Shown: positions 61,701 to 64,000 of the stretch, in pieces
Position numbering within the stretch: position 1 is the first letter of the stretch
Layout of the letters: each line of letters begins with the position of its first letter
From: Schistosoma haematobium
Lineage: Eukaryota; Platyhelminthes; Trematoda; Strigeidida; Schistosomatidae
Direction of reading: 5' to 3'
Assembly (NCBI RefSeq): GCF_000699445.3
Contig: NC_067195.1
Span: 85,880,569 to 85,944,568, forward strand
DNA: 64,000 nucleotides
Position numbers and translations under genes: made by a program
Notes under the pieces: model-generated
What the model saw: only the letters and a program-made list of their open reading frames with translations
Told to the model about the DNA's origin: nothing
The model's database searches: none

Positions 61701-62167
61701 CTTTAAAATAATCACTTCATGGAAGTAAACGTTCCTGCTACTTCTTTCTATTGATGAAGACAATATTCACAATTATTTTATCACAGCCACCTATTATACA
61801 TTGTATCACTTATCTGTTCGTTCTAGTATAGACTGCTTTTTTGTAGTGCACGTCTACGACTCTACAACTATGAGTGAAACTCAAAACAATCAAATCTCAC
61901 CGTAATGTTCTCCAATTGAAATGATTCAGAATAATCAATCAATTCATTCATTAATTATCGTCACAGAATGGTACTGTATCTGTGTTAGTTTTTTATTTCA
62001 ATTCTATATCCTTTTTTTTTAATTCGTTTAATTTATTATTGTTTGTTTTACTGTTTTGTTTTTATTTTCATTTGAATTAAAGTTAAATTTTAAATTCTGT
62101 TCAACAATTCCATCATTTGATTCAGAATTAATTTTATATAAAAAATCATTACCTTGTCGTTATTTGT

Positions 62168-62248
<81 letters not shown>

Positions 62249-62457
62249 ATCATCATCCATCTATTACTACAATTCCTCGTCAATTTTTAACTAATAATAA
62301 TGGACGTATTACAATATCAAATTATGTACAACAAATTATTAAATTATTTCATATGAATCCACCATTATCAATGGATGTTTATACAATTGCTTTATCTACA
62401 ATACAACATGAATGGATACATCGTGCACGTTTATTATATTCATTTAAACGTTGTCAA
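43490..62457 (+). CDS. FLCN: folliculin orthologue (8 exons seen, 3' end beyond window)
   Basis: Joined exons 43490-43745, 45185-45387, 48086-48256, 51597-51923, 53119-53510, 56058-56235, 58371-58601 and 62083-62457 give about 711 codons with all phases consistent and GT/AG borders. The start MDAIVVLCHFCEQHGPS mirrors vertebrate folliculin; further shared blocks are ISYDHSA, ACLRSLSSEVCPG, FYFGDEINGHV, DSRARG, DKIYLLNIWSFL, MILS..., VGNQLVV, LPKGCIRQ, FRCNLLSL and EWIHRARLLYSFKR. Folliculin has longin and DENN folds and with FNIP acts as a GTPase-activating protein for RagC/D at the lysosome in mTORC1/TFEB control. It is longer than the 579-residue human protein because of low-complexity inserts. 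Confidence 0.93.
44620..44735 (-). repeat. RTE-like family B remnant in intron 1
   Basis: The reverse complement of GTGATCAAATACTTACAGC and TCTTCTACTTTCATAGGTCA matches the VEDTRKLLVFDHRC-coding region at 41942-41990. The rest of intron 1 (43746-45184) holds nothing else I recognise. Confidence 0.6.
45185..45387 (+). CDS. FLCN: FLCN exon 2
   Basis: Acceptor TTCTCAG before 45185; donor GTATTC at 45388. It encodes a short Gln run, CKACSS (CEGCRS in the human protein) and HVRNACLRSLSSE. Ends in phase 0. Confidence 0.88.
46750..47290. repeat. Penelope-derived palindrome in intron 2
   Basis: A minus-oriented copy of the Penelope 3' region (46752-46992) is followed head to head by a plus-oriented one (47010-47290), with the join in CCAATCAGAAAAAAATCATGG. 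The arms are similar but not identical. The remainder of intron 2 (45388-48085) is unassigned. Confidence 0.82.
48086..48256 (+). CDS. FLCN: FLCN exon 3
   Basis: Acceptor TTTTGTAG; donor GTAAGC at 48257. It encodes VCPGQVGAFYFGDEINGHV through IYLLNIWSFL. The arginine in DSRARG (codon 48179-48181, about residue 185) aligns with human Arg164, reported as the catalytic arginine finger. Confidence 0.92.
48427..48480 (-). repeat. tRNA-like SINE head in intron 3
   Basis: On the minus strand box A TAGCTCAGTGG (48480-48470) and box B GTTCAAGTC (48435-48427) both match the pol III consensus, 34 bp apart. Probably a tRNA-derived SINE. Confidence 0.6.
48734..49176 (+). mobile_element. RTE-like family B 3' end in intron 3
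   Basis: A 5'-truncated copy matching 42200-42600, ending in an ACTG tandem tail (49152-49180). Flanked by ACTGGATA at 48726-48733 and 49177-49184; the right copy overlaps the tail motif. Confidence 0.8.
49855..50375 (+). mobile_element. 0.5-kb ATAA-tailed repeat, copy 1 (intron 3)
   Basis: Flanked by AAGATAATA (49846-49854 and 50376-50384). It has a GC-richer body and ends TGTGCTTAGATAAATAAAAT. No open frame of note, so it behaves like a SINE or a noncoding LINE derivative. Other copies are at 57024, 63508 and, diverged, 61404. Confidence 0.82.
51345..51530. repeat. Penelope-terminal palindrome in intron 3
   Basis: Arms of about 85 bp (51345-51425 and 51445-51530) are the same Penelope terminus in opposite orientations, with TTATTCTGAACGATATCATC mirrored by GATGTCGTCCAGAATAACG. 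It ends 66 bp before exon 4. Confidence 0.82.
51597..51923 (+). CDS. FLCN: FLCN exon 4
   Basis: Acceptor GATCACAG; donor GTGTGT at 51924. It starts ISNISRMVSRLRLAANRVYNDE, aligning with the helix after WPFLLGKV in the human protein, and ends RSLADLTKDDQ. The middle is an Ala/Pro-rich linker. Confidence 0.85.
52330..52400 (+). repeat. RTE-like family B 3' UTR scrap in intron 4
   Basis: Weak match to the GTGGCAACTCGAACTGATGTACG block of 49100-49150. The rest of intron 4 (51924-53118), apart from the next entry, is unassigned. Confidence 0.45.
52725..52786 (-). repeat. RTE copy A/B family 3' end scrap
   Basis: Reverse complement of the last ~60 bp before the TAAG tail (GGAGAGTGCTGGTGGGCGGT and GAGTAACAG); heavily 5' truncated. 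Confidence 0.75.
53119..53510 (+). CDS. FLCN: FLCN exon 5
   Basis: Acceptor CATTCGTAG; donor GTGAGC at 53511; leaves two bases for the next exon. It begins IFYRLHAWFTWLLRAGGRRW, the end of the longin domain, then a long Ser/Asn/Thr-rich linker that accounts for part of the extra length. Confidence 0.86.
54220..55743. repeat. large inverted repeat in intron 5
   Basis: Arms 54220-54593 and 55370-55743 face each other; the inner ~344 bp of each (54250-54593, 55370-55713) look essentially identical, while the outer 30 bp are diverged. The 776-bp centre holds a LINE 3' fragment and otherwise unassigned DNA. The right arm has a TATA-like GGTATATAAACC and AAATAAAT, so the arms could be two opposed solo LTRs or the ends of a foldback element. 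Other parts of intron 5 are unassigned. Confidence 0.9.
54643..54831 (+). mobile_element. RTE-like family B 3' end inside the inverted repeat centre
   Basis: Matches 48940-49160, ending GTTACTGACTG. Flanked by CATAATTTAATCTTC at 54628-54642 and 54832-54846, a 15-bp target-site duplication. Confidence 0.83.
56058..56235 (+). CDS. FLCN: FLCN exon 6
   Basis: Acceptor CACTAG; donor GTTTGT at 56236. The first base completes a Thr codon. It encodes SFMILSRLFTVLG ... HIAVGNQLVVQS ... LAKLLPKGCIRQ, the beginning of the DENN region. Confidence 0.9.
57024..57554 (+). mobile_element. 0.5-kb ATAA-tailed repeat, copy 2 (intron 6)
   Basis: Starts CTCCCCAAATGCCCTGG and ends in an AAAT tandem (57530-57554). 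Flanked by ATTTTCAGT (57015-57023 and 57555-57563). The best-preserved copy. The rest of intron 6 (56236-58370) is unassigned. Confidence 0.85.
58371..58601 (+). CDS. FLCN: FLCN exon 7
   Basis: Acceptor CTTTTCAAG; donor GTAAGT at 58602; phase 0 at both ends. It encodes VIASHEYVAPFRCNLLSL and DVLYLAVYRCE, then a run of nine serines from mixed TCA/TCG/TCT codons (around 58507-58533). Confidence 0.88.
58823..58879 (-). repeat. tRNA-like SINE head in intron 7
   Basis: Minus strand: box A TGGTTTAGTGG (58879-58869) and near box B GTTCGAATA (58831-58823). Confidence 0.5.
59290..59650 (-). mobile_element. Penelope-like 3' fragment in intron 7
   Basis: Starts at the same terminus (TTTTGATGGAGTTTTGTTCTC) as 21496 and runs collinearly with 21496-21890 up to the end of the GIY-YIG coding region (GTTGAATATGTGTCCACAG). 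Single orientation, 5' truncated. Confidence 0.83.
59705..60340 (-). mobile_element. RTE-like LINE copy with inverted 5' end (twin-primed)
   Basis: The minus strand carries the RT C-terminal region and 3' end (about 60235 down to 59705); the + strand then carries the element's 5' UTR (about 60238-60340). The whole is flanked by GGTTACACTGAA at 59693-59704 and 60341-60352. The interior ~2.5 kb is missing. This arrangement is the signature of twin priming. Confidence 0.88.
60594..60900 (-). repeat. candidate solo LTR in intron 7
   Basis: Minus strand begins TGTTGAGTCGG and ends GGGGGTTACA (TG...CA), with a TATA-like CTATAAATACCC at about 60710-60699. The flanks do not give a convincing duplication (TATTC against ATATT), so the call is tentative. 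Confidence 0.45.
61404..61720 (+). repeat. diverged relative of the 0.5-kb repeat (intron 7)
   Basis: Shares order and blocks with 57045-57400 (GAGAGT..., CGGGT..G, TAGAAAGCCCTGA..CCAAACTAATGGTG, CTTATGGATTAGACC..TTGG) but is heavily substituted and lacks a clear tail. Confidence 0.55.
62083..62457 (+). CDS. FLCN: FLCN exon 8
   Basis: Acceptor GAATTAAAG after a T-rich stretch; donor GTAAGT at 62458; phase 0. It contains 26 consecutive ACT (Thr) codons (62170-62247), then ITISNYVQQIIKLF ... SMDVYTIALSTIQHEWIHRARLLYSFKRCQ, matching the human C-terminal DENN segment. The final ~50 residues expected from the human protein are not in the window. Confidence 0.87.
62170..62247 (+). repeat. ACT trinucleotide microsatellite in coding exon
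   Basis: 26 perfect ACT units encoding a threonine run in FLCN exon 8. Confidence 0.97.
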
Positions 62458-62607
62458 GTAAGTTGATTCCGTTTTGATGATCAATGAAATCTAGGTTTTA
62501 CCCTAATTGATTAAATTTGTTCAAATAAAATACATGTACTAAGATTATTGAAACTCTATTTTATCATGTTTATTGGTGGTGGTGGTGGTGGTTGTGGTTG
62601 TGGGGCG

Positions 62608-62946
62608 GACTTACTTACTTACGCCTGTTGCTTCTCGTAAAGGAGCATAGGCCGCTCACTACTAGCATTCTCCATCCAACCCTATCTTGAGCAATCCTTT
62701 CCAGTTCCTTCCAGTTGTTATTCATCCTTTTCATATCTGATTCTATCTACCGACGTAATGTGTTCTTTGACCTTCCTCTTTTCCACTTCCCTTCAGGATT
62801 CCAAGTTAGGGCTTGCCTCGTGATGTAGTTTGACGATTTGCGTAATGTAAGTTCTATCCATTTCCATCGTCTTTTCTTAATTTCCTCTTCAGCTGGAAGC
62901 TGGTTTGTTCTCTCCCACAGAAAGCTGTTGCTGATGGTATCTGGCG
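62608..62946 (-). mobile_element. RTE-like LINE 3' fragment
   Basis: Minus strand; starts with the (TAAG) tail (CTTACTTACTTACG on +) and covers the last ~330 bp of the RT coding region, truncated at the [16 protein letters not shown] part. Same family as 16449-19670. Confidence 0.88.
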
Positions 62947-63507
62947 GAAGGTCTCCATTTTTCTTCCGTTTAAAATGAATCCTCTTTATTTATACGAATG
63001 TATTTGTTTTTTTCTTCGTTTTTTTTTCTTTATTATTCAAAATTGCCTTAACGATTGTTAGTAGTTAGTGTTGATAGTTGCATCGTCGTTTTACTTCTCT
63101 GTTGCTAGAATCAAATACATAGACAGTTTTCTTAAGTCTACCTTAACAGTAGTCATTCCGATAATGGATCGATGATTCCTGAGTAACGAAAGCGCTGGAC
63201 ATATATGCGATAATATGCTCAGTAAATTAACATATTCATTATCATGAATATCCTGTTATAGGATGTTCAATGATAATAATTCTGTGTTTATATCGAATCT
63301 AGTCTTGTTACTTGATATTATAATGTACTTGTTCATTGCTAGATTCATGTTTATGTATGATCAATTAACTATGTAAAGTCCATAATCATTTAACTATTTA
63401 AGTCATGAATATAAAACCAAACATTTTTGTGTAGGTTTAGTTGTCGTTTCTAAGACTGTTATTATCTCGGATTATTTTTACTGGTCTACACTTGCCATCG
63501 CTTCTTG
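62947..63507. other. unassigned, intron 8 or downstream sequence
   Basis: AT-rich; no coding match to the folliculin C-terminus was found here, implying that the last exon lies beyond 64000 or escaped recognition. Confidence 0.4.
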
Positions 63508-64000
63508 GCCCCCAAATGCTATGGTTCGGCCGAGAGTCAGGAGAGTCCGCTCACCCTCTCGGAATGTTCTCACATGGCCGCGCGTATATAGCCTCTGACA
63601 AGGAAGTCTTACTCACTGCCTTCTCGTGGTGGGGGTGTTGTTGAGGACGGAAAGCGAATGTCCAGTGCTTTGACCGGGTTGGTGGACATGGAGAGTTCAC
63701 CTAGGGGAGTTGGAAAACCCTGGTTCCAAACCAATGGTGTACATGGGCTTCAGGATCCTGAGGGAGCAAATGGCGTATGAACTAATCGTTGGTCACCGGC
63801 TACCATGTTACTGTATCTTCTTACGATGCTCCACTGCATTGTGGATCAGACCTTCAGGTCGAAGGCTCCGGGTGCGGCCTCATAAGAAACCACCTACTTC
63901 GGTTTGGGCACCCGGGCAGTATCACAGCTCTCGCACAAACCAAATGAGATCTGTGTGGCGCATATATATTTGATGCCTTCTTGTACCAATATCTATGTGT
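63508..64000 (+). mobile_element. 0.5-kb ATAA-tailed repeat, copy 3 (cut by window end)
   Basis: Begins CCCCCAAATGCTATGG and aligns to 57024-57530 throughout; the window ends at CTATGTGT, just before the expected tail. Confidence 0.83.

Overview
The window is AT-rich eukaryotic nuclear DNA. Its contents are what I would expect from a blood fluke (Schistosoma or a close relative): CR1-like and RTE-like LINEs, CsRn1/Boudicca-type LTR retrotransposons, a Penelope-like element, tRNA-like SINEs, and a host gene with small exons and long repeat-filled introns. The genus is inferred from this repeat repertoire; no species-specific marker was found.

Positions 1-42.6 kb are a dense, partly nested retrotransposon cluster. 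In order: the 3' part of an RTE-like LINE (1-1.42 kb); an almost intact CR1-like LINE (about 2.03-6.8 kb) with a PHD-finger/RRM-like ORF1 and an endonuclease/reverse-transcriptase ORF2; two decayed CR1-like copies of another family head to head (6.85-9.46 kb minus, 9.6-12.5 kb plus), the second split by a hairpin-forming SINE insertion; a CsRn1-type LTR element (13.19-21.5 kb) with a rearranged front end and a nearly full-length RTE element nested in pol; a Penelope-like element (21.5-23.7 kb, minus); a third, decayed CR1-like LINE (23.7-26 kb); a mostly unassigned stretch (26-29.8 kb); a second, young CsRn1-type element with both LTRs (29.79-36.68 kb); and assorted fragments up to 42.6 kb.

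Positions 43.5-62.5 kb hold one host gene on the + strand, the orthologue of folliculin (FLCN). Eight coding exons with matching phases and GT/AG borders were assembled by eye; the last exon or exons probably lie beyond the window. The introns carry Penelope-derived palindromes, a 344-bp near-perfect inverted repeat, a twin-primed RTE copy, LINE 3' ends, tRNA-like SINEs and a 0.5-kb repeat family with an ATAA tail.

The most interesting result concerns gene expression in the retroelements. At the gag/pol border of both LTR elements, and at the ORF1/ORF2 border of the CR1-like LINE, there is an in-frame slippery heptamer (GGGAAAC, GGGAAAC and AAAAAAC), then a 6-7 nt spacer, then an inverted repeat able to form a stem, and in each case the downstream gene lies in the -1 frame and is open across the junction. 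This layout is that of programmed -1 ribosomal frameshifting, which would be unusual for a LINE.
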